Of a stretch of DNA of 64,000 nt, positions 36,354 through 45,594 are shown piece by piece. Numbering within the stretch: position 1 is the first letter of the stretch; each line of letters opens with the position of its first letter. The position numbers and the translations under genes were made by a program. The DNA comes from Halomonas almeriensis (GTDB lineage Bacteria; Pseudomonadota; Gammaproteobacteria; Pseudomonadales; Halomonadaceae), in NCBI RefSeq assembly GCF_030409235.1, contig NZ_JAUFPO010000005.1, positions 124,001 to 188,000 on the forward strand, in the 5' to 3' direction. The notes under the pieces are model-generated. The model did not search any database and had not been told where the DNA came from. It saw only the letters and a list, made by a program, of their open reading frames with translations.

Positions 36354-37400
36354 ATGCGGGTAACACACGTCAACCTGGCCCGCGGCTTTCGGGGCGGCGA
36401 GCGCCAGACCGAGCTGCTCATCCGCGCGCTGAGCCATGAGGGGCTCGACCAGCAGCTGGTCTGCCGCAGCGACTCGCCGATGCGCGAGCACCTGGCCGAG
36501 GTGCCGGGACTCGGCTTCGTCACCGCGGATCATCAGCTGGGCGGGCAATGGCGCGCCGGGCCGGCGGACGTGGTCCATGCCCATGACGCCAAGGCCGTGC
36601 ACTGGGCCTGGCTGCAGCACCGGCTGCGGGGCACGCCCTACCTGATCACCCGCCGCGTGGACACGCCGGTCAAGGACAGGGCCATCAACCGCCTGTGCTA
36701 TCGCCGGGCCGCCCGGCGGGTGGCCATCTCACGCCTCATCCAGGCACAGCTGGAAGCACGCCGGTGGGGCGATATCGAGCGCATTCCCAGTGCCCATGCC
36801 GAGCTGACCACGGACCCGGCCGCCACCCGGGCCTTTCGCGAGGCCTTTGCGGGCAAGTTCCTGGTGGGCCACGCCGGTGCCCTGGTCGACCGCCACAAGG
36901 GCCAGCGGGTGCTCCTCGAGAGCGCTCGACAGTTGGCCACGCAGCGCCCCGAGATCCACTTCGTGCTGCTCGGCGACGGCCCGGATGGCGAAGCGTTGCG
37001 CGCGGAATCCGGTGACCTGAGCAATGTGAGCTGGCTGGGCTTCAAGGACAACATTGCCGATTACCTGGCGGGCCTGGATGTGTTCGCCTTCCCCTCGCGC
37101 AACGAGGGCCTCGGCTCCGTGCTGCTGGATGTCATGCAGCTCGAGGTGCCGATCATCGCCAGTGACGTGGGCGGCATCCCGGACCTCGTCGAGCACGATG
37201 CCACCGGGTTATTGTTCCCCCCCGGGGATGCCGCCGCCCTGGCGGCAGGCCTGCAGCGACTGCGCGACGACCCTGACCTCGGCGTCAGGCTGAGCCGAGC
37301 CGCCAGCGAGCGTCTGGCGGGGTACAGTCCACAGGCCATGGGAGAGGCCTATCTGCGTCTTTATCGACAACTCTCAGCACATCAGGAGTCGTTTTCGTGA
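36354..37400 (+). CDS. GT4-family glycosyltransferase
   Basis: 348 residues. VNLARGFRGGERQTELLIRAL at the N terminus and VVHAHDAKAVHWAW mark the acceptor half. The donor half carries LVGHAGALVDRHKGQRVLLE, VLLGDGPDGEAL and VFAFPSRNEGLGSVLLDVM with the EX7E pattern. Probably an LPS core sugar transferase; substrates unknown. Three nt after the GT2 gene and overlapping the next gene as GTGA. Confidence 0.9.
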   Translation: MRVTHVNLARGFRGGERQTELLIRALSHEGLDQQLVCRSDSPMREHLAEVPGLGFVTADHQLGGQWRAGPADVVHAHDAKAVHWAWLQHRLRGTPYLITRRVDTPVKDRAINRLCYRRAARRVAISRLIQAQLEARRWGDIERIPSAHAELTTDPAATRAFREAFAGKFLVGHAGALVDRHKGQRVLLESARQLATQRPEIHFVLLGDGPDGEALRAESGDLSNVSWLGFKDNIADYLAGLDVFAFPSRNEGLGSVLLDVMQLEVPIIASDVGGIPDLVEHDATGLLFPPGDAAALAAGLQRLRDDPDLGVRLSRAASERLAGYSPQAMGEAYLRLYRQLSAHQESFS

Positions 37401-38389
37401 GCGCCATCCGCTCCAGGCCCCACAAGAACCTGCACAAGGTCAGCATCTATTCGGGGCATGCCGCTCGGCGCCTGATCCCGGCCGTCTGGCTGCGGCATCA
37501 GCGTGAACGGCTGCTCGGCCAGTTGCACACCCTGCCGCTGGCCGAGCAGATCGACATCGGCCATCGAGTGCATTATTGCAATCGACTGAGCGCTCCGGTC
37601 ACGCTACCCGCGACAGCCAGCAGCCTGGCGGACTTCCCCCGGGAGAAGAGCCGCTCCTACCAGCTGGACCTGCAGGATATGCTGCGCTATTTCCCGTCGC
37701 ACCTGCGCTTCTGTCACCTGTTCGGTGATGTCACCGACATCCCCGAGGTGCCGACCCTGGTCAAGAGTCGCCCGATCGCTGACGACAACCACAACAGCGT
37801 GCTGCTCAAGCTCAATCGCGTGCGTCACTACTACCTGCCCCGCGACCGGTTGAGCCATGAACAGAAGAAGCCTCTGGCGGTGTGGCGCGGATCCTGCCAC
37901 CAGGATCATCGGCGCCGGTTTGTCGAGACCTTCCATGACCACCCGCGCTGCAATATTGCCGATATCCATCCCAATGCCGCCGGCAAGCCCTGGCATGGCG
38001 ACTTCATGTCGGTGGACGAACAGTTGCAGTATCGCTACATCATCAGCCTGGAAGGCAAGGACGTGGCCACCAACCTGAAGTGGATCATGGCATCCAACTC
38101 GCTGTGCCTGATGCGTCGGCCGCGCTACGAGACCTGGTTCATGGAAGGACGCCTCGAGCCCGGCGTTCACTATGTCCCGCTCAAGGACGACTATTCCGAC
38201 CTGGACGACCAGCTGGCCTACTATGACGCCCACCCGGAAGAAGCCAGGGCCATCATTCGCCGCGCCAACCGCTACGTCGACACCTTCCGGGACCAGGCGC
38301 GCGAGCGTCTGATCGGGCTGCTGGTGCTGCACAAGTACTTCGCCGATTCCGGCCAGCTCCCGCCCCTCGACCTGCCCAGCGGCGACTGA
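37397..38389 (+). CDS. GT90 / CAP10-like LPS glycosyltransferase
   Basis: 330 residues. The central region resembles CAP10-like enzymes (LpsA type): PLAVWRGSCHQDHRRRF, the MSVDEQLQYRYIISLEGKDVATNLKWIMASNSL stretch and EGRLEPGVHYVPLKDDYSDL. Members transfer xylose or related sugars in fungal capsule and bacterial LPS. GTG start inside the previous stop. Last of five glycosyltransferase-like genes in a row. Confidence 0.85.
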   Translation: MSAIRSRPHKNLHKVSIYSGHAARRLIPAVWLRHQRERLLGQLHTLPLAEQIDIGHRVHYCNRLSAPVTLPATASSLADFPREKSRSYQLDLQDMLRYFPSHLRFCHLFGDVTDIPEVPTLVKSRPIADDNHNSVLLKLNRVRHYYLPRDRLSHEQKKPLAVWRGSCHQDHRRRFVETFHDHPRCNIADIHPNAAGKPWHGDFMSVDEQLQYRYIISLEGKDVATNLKWIMASNSLCLMRRPRYETWFMEGRLEPGVHYVPLKDDYSDLDDQLAYYDAHPEEARAIIRRANRYVDTFRDQARERLIGLLVLHKYFADSGQLPPLDLPSGD

Positions 38390-38461
38390 CACCCGCCGTT
38401 TCCCGCCGGGGCCGAGTGTGACAAGCTGGGCGGATAACACGAGTGACCCTGTGCCGCCCCG

Positions 38462-40105
38462 ATGCCACCGCCGATGAAGAAACTGCTCGCTACCCTGCTT
38501 GCCACCTGGCAGGGCCCCCGCTGGTGGGCCCTGCTGGTCCTCGGGCTCGCCCTGGGCTATGCCACGGCAACGGTCACCCAGCTATCCCACTGGCTTCTGG
38601 TACCCGTCGCAGCCGCCTGGCTGATGATGGCGTACACACTGGGCTGGGGGCTCAGGTCGCCTCATCCGCCGTCGCGTAACTGGCCCTGGTCACTGCTGCC
38701 ACTGATCCTGTGGGGCATCTATGTCTACCTCGCCGACAGCTTCGGCATCGTCGACCTGGGCGCGGTCTTATTCCATCTGCAGGCCGGTATCAGTGACCAT
38801 GGCGGCGGAGAGCGAACTCTGGTCGGGCTTGTCTACACCCTGGCCATGCTGCCCATCCTGGTGTCCTTCACCTGGCTGGTGCGCCACGACCGCCGCTGGC
38901 GCCTGCTCGAGCGCCTGCTGGCGCTGGTGCTGCTGGCCACCAACCCCTTGCTGTATGGCATCGGCGAGCGAGGCGCGGCGGTCGTCACCGAGGAAGGCGC
39001 CTGGTTGAATCAGCGCTATGTGGCGCCGGTGATTCTCGAGGCCCCCAAGGCCCCGCCCAACCTTCTGGTGGTGTATCTGGAAAGTCTCGAGAACACCTAT
39101 GCCGACCGGCTGCGCTTCGACGATGTCTATGCGCCGCTCGGCCGCTTGGGGGATCAGGGCGTGGTCTTCGAGGGCATCCGCCAGGTTGACAATACCGGCT
39201 GGACCATGGCCGGCATGATCGCCAGTCAGTGCGGTGTGCCGCTGATGCCCGCCGGCCTTTTGCACGACAGCCAGCTGGAGCCCCTGGAACGCGTCGTGCC
39301 CGGCGTGAACTGCCTGGGTGACCTGCTGGCCGATCAGGGCTATGAGCTGACCTACATGGGCGGTGCCAGCAAGGCCTTTGCCGGCAAGGGGCGCTTCTAT
39401 GAGGGGCATGGGTTTTCCCGCGTACTGGGACGCGATGACCTCACCCCGCGCCTGCGGTCACCTGACCTCAACAGCTGGGGACTCCATGATGATGACCTCT
39501 ATGCCTTGGCCGTCGAGGAAATCCGCCGCCTGGACGCCCAACCCGGTCCCTGGGGGCTGGTCAACTTAAGCCTGGCCACCCATCCGCCCTATGGCTACCC
39601 GCCCGATGCGTGCCGGCAAAGCCAGGGCGAGTTCAATGGCACCGATATCCTCTACAGCGTGGAGTGCTCGGCCCGCATGGCCCATGACCTGGTCAAGCGC
39701 CTGGCCGGTGAAGGCCTGCTCGAGAATACCCTGGTAGCCATCGCCAGTGACCACCTGTCGATGCGTGTCTCGGCCTGGGAAGAACTGACGGCGGGGCCGC
39801 GCAGCAATACCTTCATGCTGCTGGGCCATGACCTGCCGCCGCGGCGCATGAAGGTCGAAGCCTCGACCATGGACATTCTGCCCACCATTCTCGAAGCCAT
39901 GGGCTTCACCATCGACTGGCATCGTGCCGGCCTGGGCGTGTCCCTGCTGTCCGACGAACCCACCCTGCTCGAGGCACATGGGCGCGAGACGCTCAACGAG
40001 CAGCTCAAGCGCGAGACCGCGCTTCACGAGCGGCTCTGGCAGGGCCTGGATATCGGCGGCATGGCGCCGGATGAGGTTTCTCTCTCGCCTTCGGAAGACG
40101 AATAG
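38462..40105 (+). CDS. OpgB-like phosphoglycerol transferase (sulfatase superfamily)
   Basis: 547 residues. Four or five transmembrane segments lie in the first 170 residues and an alkaline-phosphatase-type domain follows. The nucleophile region NTGWTMAGMIASQCGVPL closely resembles that of E. coli OpgB/MdoB (AGMVASQCGIPL), and metal ligands appear in IASDHLSM. ESLENTY, MGGASKAFAGKGRFYEGHGF and LATHPPYGYPPDAC also fit OpgB. It probably transfers phosphoglycerol (or a similar group) to periplasmic glucans or to LPS. It lacks the long OpgB C-terminal extension. Start 38462 or the ATG four codons later. Confidence 0.85.
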   Translation: MPPPMKKLLATLLATWQGPRWWALLVLGLALGYATATVTQLSHWLLVPVAAAWLMMAYTLGWGLRSPHPPSRNWPWSLLPLILWGIYVYLADSFGIVDLGAVLFHLQAGISDHGGGERTLVGLVYTLAMLPILVSFTWLVRHDRRWRLLERLLALVLLATNPLLYGIGERGAAVVTEEGAWLNQRYVAPVILEAPKAPPNLLVVYLESLENTYADRLRFDDVYAPLGRLGDQGVVFEGIRQVDNTGWTMAGMIASQCGVPLMPAGLLHDSQLEPLERVVPGVNCLGDLLADQGYELTYMGGASKAFAGKGRFYEGHGFSRVLGRDDLTPRLRSPDLNSWGLHDDDLYALAVEEIRRLDAQPGPWGLVNLSLATHPPYGYPPDACRQSQGEFNGTDILYSVECSARMAHDLVKRLAGEGLLENTLVAIASDHLSMRVSAWEELTAGPRSNTFMLLGHDLPPRRMKVEASTMDILPTILEAMGFTIDWHRAGLGVSLLSDEPTLLEAHGRETLNEQLKRETALHERLWQGLDIGGMAPDEVSLSPSEDE

Positions 40106-40144
40106 CCCGCTGCTGCCTGCCAGGAGTTGCATCGGGCGGCCATA

Positions 40145-41182
40145 TCACGAGGAAGCTTTGTCCGACGCGGCCAAAATGGCCTCCAACAGGCGCGGCGGCG
40201 ATATCTGGTTGAGGCAGTTGGTGTGCCCCAGGGGGCAGGTTCGCTGGAAGCAGGGTGAGCACTCAAGCGCCAGGTAATGAATATCGGCGTCCGGGGTCAG
40301 CGGTGGCGTATAGGCCGGCGACGAGGAGCCATAGACCGCCTGGATGCGGGTGCCCGCCGCAGCGGCGACATGCATCAGCCCCGAATCATTGGTCACCGCC
40401 TGCACGCAGTCGGCGAGCAGGTCCACGGCGTCGCCCAGGCGCGTCCGGCCACACAGGTTGTGCACGCCCGCGATGCCCTCGGCAATCGTGTCCCCGGCGG
40501 CAGCGTCCTTGGGCCCGCCCATTACCCGAACCTCATGGCCATGCGCCACCAGCGCCTCGGCCAGCTCACGAAAATACGCCAGCGGCCACTGCTTGGCCGG
40601 GCCATATTCGGCGCCGGGCATCATGGCGATGGCCGGTCCACTGCTCAGGCCGAGCTGTTCGCGCAGTTGCGCGAGATTGTCGGCATCCTGACGCAGTGCC
40701 GGCCGCGGCAGCGCAAAGTCGCCACCGGTGGCTTCATCGGCCGGCAGGCCGAGCGCCACGAAACGCTTCACGGTCTGGTCGAGGATCGTCTTGTCGAGAT
40801 GTCGGCGTTCATTGAGCAGGCCGTATCGCTGCTCGCCGGTAAAGCCGACACGTTGCGGTATACGCGCCAGAAAGGGCACCAGAGCGGCTTTCCACGAGCG
40901 CGGCAGGATGATGGCCCGGTCGAAGCGTCCGCGCAACTCAGCGGCCAGCTGACGGCGATTCGCCCAACCGAACTCGCCGTGGCCGACCTCCAGGGCCGCC
41001 ACTTCCTCTACCTCGTCCATGCGCTCGAGGATGGGCCGCGACCAGGCCGGTGCCACGACGCCGATCCGGGCATCCGGCTGTCGCGCCTTGAGGGTCTTGA
41101 ACAGGCTCTGGGCCATGACCATGTCGCCGACCCAGGCGGGGCCGACGATTAGGATGCGCTCGGCCTTGGCCGCCTCAGCCAT
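40145..41182 (-). CDS. waaF: ADP-heptose--LPS heptosyltransferase II
   Basis: 345-residue GT9 enzyme that adds the second heptose of the inner core. [20 protein letters not shown] at the start, [20 protein letters not shown] near residue 188 and [16 protein letters not shown] near 265 are WaaF signatures; the C-terminal Cys-containing segment ([18 protein letters not shown]) is also usual. The 5' end overlaps hldD by 8 nt, so hldD-waaF are one unit. Confidence 0.96.
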   Translation of the reverse strand: MAEAAKAERILIVGPAWVGDMVMAQSLFKTLKARQPDARIGVVAPAWSRPILERMDEVEEVAALEVGHGEFGWANRRQLAAELRGRFDRAIILPRSWKAALVPFLARIPQRVGFTGEQRYGLLNERRHLDKTILDQTVKRFVALGLPADEATGGDFALPRPALRQDADNLAQLREQLGLSSGPAIAMMPGAEYGPAKQWPLAYFRELAEALVAHGHEVRVMGGPKDAAAGDTIAEGIAGVHNLCGRTRLGDAVDLLADCVQAVTNDSGLMHVAAAAGTRIQAVYGSSSPAYTPPLTPDADIHYLALECSPCFQRTCPLGHTNCLNQISPPRLLEAILAASDKASS

Positions 41183-42131
41183 TCAACCACTCCAGATAAG
41201 CCCGCACGCCTTCGGCCACGCTATGGAATTCGCGCTCGTAGCCCGCCTCGCGCAGTCGCTGGATGTCGGCGCGGGTGTAACTCTGGTAGCGGCCCTTGAG
41301 GTGTTCGGGAAAGTCGATGTAGGCGATCTCGCCTTTGCCGTAATAGTCGATCACCGCCTCGCCGATGGCCTGGAATGGCTCGGCTCGTCCGGTGCCCAGG
41401 TTGAAGATACCCGACGCCTGGGGGTTATCGAGAAACCACAGGTTCACATCGACCACATCATCCACATAGACGAAGTCGCGACTCTGCATGCCCGCCGCAT
41501 AGCCGTCCCAGGCACCGAAGAGCTTGAGATTCTCCCCGCCACTGATCTGGGTGTGGTGATGGTAGGCCACGCTGGCCATCTTGCCCTTGTGCTGCTCGCG
41601 GGGGCCATAGGCGTTGAAGTAGCGAAAGCCCACAACCTGGCTCTCGAACTCATCGTGGCGCGCCCGTACGTACTGGTCGAAAAGCAGCTTGGAGTAGCCA
41701 TAGACGTTGAGCGGCTTCTCGTGCTCGGGGTCTTCACGAAAGACGTCACTGCCCCCATAGATGGCCGCCGAGGAGGCGTAGAGGAAGGGAATGCCCTTCA
41801 GCTGGCAGAAGTGCAGCAGTTCCTTGGAGTACTCGAAGTTGTTCTCGAGCATGAAGCGGCCATCCCACTCGGTGGTATCCGAACAGGCGCCTTCATGGAA
41901 GACCGCCTCGATGGGGGGCAGATGGGATGGCACGCCATTCAATGCGGCCCGCACCCTTGCCAGGAAATCCTCCTTGTCGAGGTAGTCGCCCAGCGTGCAG
42001 TCGGCCAGGTTGATGAACTTGGTGCCGTCGCGCAGATCGTCGACCACCAGGATGTCGTCGCGGCCTCGCTGATTGAGCGCCTTGACCAGATTCGAACCGA
42101 TGAAGCCGGCTCCGCCTGTCACTACGATCAT
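41175..42131 (-). CDS. hldD: ADP-L-glycero-D-manno-heptose 6-epimerase
   Basis: NADP-dependent short-chain dehydrogenase-type epimerase, the last step in making ADP-L,D-heptose. 318 residues. Nucleotide motif [17 protein letters not shown] at the N terminus, ASSAAIYGG, the [11 protein letters not shown]xxxK catalytic pair (about residues 140-144) and [20 protein letters not shown]. Divergent from glyQ with a 95-nt promoter region. Confidence 0.97.
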   Translation of the reverse strand: MIVVTGGAGFIGSNLVKALNQRGRDDILVVDDLRDGTKFINLADCTLGDYLDKEDFLARVRAALNGVPSHLPPIEAVFHEGACSDTTEWDGRFMLENNFEYSKELLHFCQLKGIPFLYASSAAIYGGSDVFREDPEHEKPLNVYGYSKLLFDQYVRARHDEFESQVVGFRYFNAYGPREQHKGKMASVAYHHHTQISGGENLKLFGAWDGYAAGMQSRDFVYVDDVVDVNLWFLDNPQASGIFNLGTGRAEPFQAIGEAVIDYYGKGEIAYIDFPEHLKGRYQSYTRADIQRLREAGYEREFHSVAEGVRAYLEWLNG

Positions 42132-42226
42132 GGGATTCCTCTAGACTCGGGTCTGCGGCTATAACCGCTGTGCCTGTGATTGTATACTTGACGGCTCGTG
42201 AATTCATGGCCAACGGTGCTTTCGCA

Positions 42227-43189
42227 ATGACACAGTCGACGCCAGACGTGACAACCTTCCAGGGCTTGATCCTGGCCCTGCAGCAGTACTGGGCCGAGAA
42301 GGGCTGCGTGGTCCTCCAGCCCCTGGACATGGAGGTCGGGGCCGGGACCTTCCATACGGCCACCTTTCTGGGCTCCATCGGCCCCGAAACCTGGAACGCC
42401 GCCTATGTGCAGCCTTCTCGCCGGCCGACCGACGGTCGCTACGGCGAGAACCCCAATCGCCTCCAGCACTACTATCAGTTTCAGGTGGTAATGAAGCCCT
42501 CGCCGGCAGACCTTCAGGAACTCTATCTGGGGTCCCTGAAATGCCTGGGCATCGACCCCCTGGTGCATGATATCCGCTTCGTCGAGGATAACTGGGAATC
42601 GCCGACACTGGGCGCCTGGGGGCTTGGCTGGGAGGTCTGGCTGAACGGCATGGAAGTGACACAGTTCACCTATTTCCAGCAGGCCGGCGGTCTGGAGTGC
42701 TACCCCGTCACCGGCGAGCTGACCTATGGTCTCGAACGCATTGCCATGTATGTCCAGGATGTCGACAGCGTCTACGACCTGGTCTGGACGGTCGCACCGG
42801 ACGGCAGCCGCGTGACCTATGGCGATGTCTTCCTGCAGAACGAGCGCGAGCAGTCGACCTACAACTTCGAGTACGCCGATGTGCCGGCGCTGTTCAAGGC
42901 CTTCGACCATCAGGAAGGCGAGTGCAACAAGCTGCTGGACGCCCGTCTGCCGCTGCCGGCCTATGAACAGGTGCTCAAGGCCTCGCACACCTTCAACCTG
43001 CTCGACGCCCGTCACGCCATCTCGGTCACCGAGCGTCAGCGCTATATCCTTCGCGTACGCACCATGGCGCGTGACGTGGCGCACGCCTACTACGAATCCC
43101 GCAAGGCCGCCGGCTTCCCGCTGGCATCCGAGGCCCTGCGCCAAGAACTGCTGGCGAACGAGTCGCCTGCCGAACAGGGAGACGCTTGA
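42227..43189 (+). CDS. glyQ: Glycyl-tRNA synthetase alpha subunit
   Basis: Catalytic subunit of the (alpha-beta)2 bacterial GlyRS. 320 residues. [69 protein letters not shown] and [19 protein letters not shown] follow the E. coli protein closely. The start MTQSTPD is the one that fits the family; upstream ATG 42206 and GTG 42170 would add unrelated residues. glyS follows after 2 nt. Confidence 0.97.
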   Translation: MTQSTPDVTTFQGLILALQQYWAEKGCVVLQPLDMEVGAGTFHTATFLGSIGPETWNAAYVQPSRRPTDGRYGENPNRLQHYYQFQVVMKPSPADLQELYLGSLKCLGIDPLVHDIRFVEDNWESPTLGAWGLGWEVWLNGMEVTQFTYFQQAGGLECYPVTGELTYGLERIAMYVQDVDSVYDLVWTVAPDGSRVTYGDVFLQNEREQSTYNFEYADVPALFKAFDHQEGECNKLLDARLPLPAYEQVLKASHTFNLLDARHAISVTERQRYILRVRTMARDVAHAYYESRKAAGFPLASEALRQELLANESPAEQGDA

Positions 43190-43191
43190 TC

Positions 43192-45255
43192 ATGGCCGCC
43201 GATACCTTTTTGCTCGAACTGGGCGTCGAGGAACTGCCGCCCAGCGCCATCGACACCCTGTCGGATGCCCTCGCCGATGGCATTCGCCAGGGGCTCGATG
43301 AGGCCAATGTCGAACATGGTCGGGTGGTGGCCTATGCCAGTCCGCGCCGTCTGGCCGTACAGGTGGCGCAACTGGCCGACAAGCAGCCGGACCGTGAGGT
43401 CGAGCGCCGCGGCCCCTCTCTCGCTGCCGCCTTCAAAGATGGCGAACCCACCAAGGCCGCTGAGGGCTTTGCCCGCTCCTGTGGCGTCGGCGTCGACGAG
43501 CTGATCCACCTGGAAACCGACAAGGGCACCTGGCTGGGCTACCGCGAACAACAGAGCGGCGCGGCCACGACCTCACTGCTGCCCGATATTGTCGAGCGGT
43601 CCATCGCCGCCCTGCCCGTCCCCAAGAACATGCGCTGGGGCGCCTCGCGGGTTGAATTCACGCGGCCGGCCCACTGGCTGGTCATGCTGTATGGCACACA
43701 GGTGGTCGACGCCGCGGCATTGGGCCTGGCGTCCGGCCGCACGACCCGGGGTCATCGATTCCATGCACCGGCCGCCATCGAGCTGCAGCATGCCGATGAC
43801 TACCTGGCAAGCCTGGAAAATGCGTGGGTGCTGGCAGACCGCGACAAGCGCCGTGAACGCATTCGCGAGCAGGTGCTCGCCGAGGCCGAGGTCAACGAGG
43901 CCACCGCCGTCATCGACGAGGAGCTGCTGGTCGAGGTCAGCGGCCTGGTGGAATGGCCCGTGGCCCTGACCGGTAGCTTCGACGAGCGCTTCCTGGAAGT
44001 CCCGGCGGAGTGTCTGGTGTCCTCGATGAAGGCCAACCAGAAGTACTTTCACCTGCTGGATGACGATGGTGCCCTGCGACCGCAGTTCATCACCATCGCC
44101 AACATCGAGAGCGAGAGGCCAGAGCTGGTTATCGACGGCAACGAGAAGGTCATTCGCCCACGCCTGGCGGATGCCGCCTTCTTCTATGACACCGACCGCC
44201 GGCGTCCGCTCGGCGAGCGCATCAAGGAGCTCTCCAGCGTGGTGTTCCAGCAGCAGCTGGGCACACTGGCCGACAAGGCCCACCGCAGTGGCGCCATCGC
44301 CGCCTTCATCGCCAACCGCATCGGTGGCGACGTCAACCAGGCACAGCGCGCCAGTGAGCTGGCCAAGTGCGACCTGGTGACCGAGATGGTCCAGGAGTTT
44401 CCCGAGCTGCAGGGCACCATGGGGCGGTACTATGCCCAGCACGACGGCGAGTCGCAGGAGGTCGCCCGTGCCCTGGAAGAGCAGTACCTGCCGCGCTTTG
44501 CCGGCGACGAGGTGCCCGCCACCACCACCGGCCTGGCCCTGGCACTGGCCGACCGCCTCGACACCCTGACCGGCATCTTCGGCATTGGCCAGCGCCCCAG
44601 TGGAACCAAGGACCCCTTCGCCCTGCGCCGCGCCTCCATCGGGGTGCTGAACATCCTGATCAAGGCCGAGCTGGACCTGGATCTGCGTGAGTTGCTCGAG
44701 CTGGCCGCTTCCCAGCATCAGAACCTGCCGAAGGCCGAGGGCCTGGTCGATGAAGTGCAGGCCTACATGCTCGATCGCTTCCGTGCCTGGGCCCGTGATG
44801 AAGGCATCGGCGCTGAGGTGTACCTGGCCGTACGCAGCCGCCCGGTGACCAAGCCACTGGACTTCGCCCGTCGCCTGCAAGCCGTGAATGCGTTCAGCGA
44901 GCGCGAAGAGGCCGCCGCCCTCGCGGCCGCTAACAAGCGCGTCGCCAATATCCTCGCCAAGCAGGGTCACGGCGAAGCTCGCGAGGTCGACGCCGGTCTG
45001 CTTCAGGAAAGCGCCGAGAAGGCCCTCTCCGAGGCGGTGACGGCCTGCCGGCAACAGGTGACCCCCTTGTTTGCCGACGCTCGCTACAGCGACGCTCTAG
45101 ACGTTCTGGCAGGCCTTCGCCAGCCGGTCGACGACTTCTTCGACCAGGTGATGGTCATGGCCGATGATGACGCCGTGAAACGCAATCGCCTGGCGCTGTT
45201 GGCCAGCCTGCAGGGCCTCTTCCTGGAAGTCGCGGATATCGCCGAGCTGTCCTGA
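43192..45255 (+). CDS. glyS: Glycyl-tRNA synthetase beta subunit
   Basis: 687-residue beta subunit, which binds tRNA-Gly. TFLLELGVEELPPSAI at the start, CLVSSMKANQKYFHLLDDDG, RLADAAFFYDTDRRRPLGER and LADRLDTLTGIFGIGQRPSGTKDPFALRR (HD-like region) are family blocks; an anticodon-binding domain ends the protein. Ribosome site AGGGAGA at 43176-43182. Immediately downstream lies a 34-bp palindrome around a parS site, which may also end the glyQS transcript. Confidence 0.97.
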   Translation: MAADTFLLELGVEELPPSAIDTLSDALADGIRQGLDEANVEHGRVVAYASPRRLAVQVAQLADKQPDREVERRGPSLAAAFKDGEPTKAAEGFARSCGVGVDELIHLETDKGTWLGYREQQSGAATTSLLPDIVERSIAALPVPKNMRWGASRVEFTRPAHWLVMLYGTQVVDAAALGLASGRTTRGHRFHAPAAIELQHADDYLASLENAWVLADRDKRRERIREQVLAEAEVNEATAVIDEELLVEVSGLVEWPVALTGSFDERFLEVPAECLVSSMKANQKYFHLLDDDGALRPQFITIANIESERPELVIDGNEKVIRPRLADAAFFYDTDRRRPLGERIKELSSVVFQQQLGTLADKAHRSGAIAAFIANRIGGDVNQAQRASELAKCDLVTEMVQEFPELQGTMGRYYAQHDGESQEVARALEEQYLPRFAGDEVPATTTGLALALADRLDTLTGIFGIGQRPSGTKDPFALRRASIGVLNILIKAELDLDLRELLELAASQHQNLPKAEGLVDEVQAYMLDRFRAWARDEGIGAEVYLAVRSRPVTKPLDFARRLQAVNAFSEREEAAALAAANKRVANILAKQGHGEAREVDAGLLQESAEKALSEAVTACRQQVTPLFADARYSDALDVLAGLRQPVDDFFDQVMVMADDDAVKRNRLALLASLQGLFLEVADIAELS

Positions 45256-45325
45256 GTCGGTGACATCTCAGGATTAAACGTCTCACAGACGGGGACTTGA
45301 GCCTTCCTCGATGACACAGGGGGCG

Positions 45326-45341
45326 TGTTTCACGTGAAACA
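45326..45341. other. parS site 1
   Basis: Perfect TGTTTCACGTGAAACA, the ParB-binding consensus. It is the middle of a perfect 34-bp palindrome (45317-45350) whose outer arms are CAGGGGGCG/CGCCCCCTG. The 339-nt glyS-IS gap holds only this site and parS site 2. Confidence 0.93.
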
Positions 45342-45508
45342 CGCCCCCTGCTTCTTGAAGGCCTAATCGATGCACTCCCTGACCGCCCCTCCGGCTCCAG
45401 CTTTCCCTCCTCCGATTCAGATCTTCTACACCATTCACCCTCTTTTCTTTAGCCACCAGGCCACATTCTCCCCAACGGACAACCAGGTCAGTCACCGGCC
45501 CAACACCA

Positions 45509-45524
45509 TGTTCCACGTGAAACA
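45509..45524. other. parS site 2 (one mismatch)
   Basis: TGTTCCACGTGAAACA, one base from the consensus. 63 bp before the left target duplication of the IS1595 element. Confidence 0.8.
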
Positions 45525-45586
45525 ACCTTTCTTTCACCTGACTGACGCTCGACCCGCCCCGCCCCATCCACGACAGCAGATCCAAA

Positions 45587-45594
45587 AACTGATT
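45587..45594. repeat. Target-site duplication, left copy
   Basis: AACTGATT, repeated exactly at 46622-46629 on the other side of the insertion sequence. Eight bases is the length made by IS1595-family transposition. Confidence 0.85.

Noticed and set aside
43573..45054. 493-codon minus-strand frame antisense to glyS
   Set aside because: Shadow frame without homology or ribosome site.
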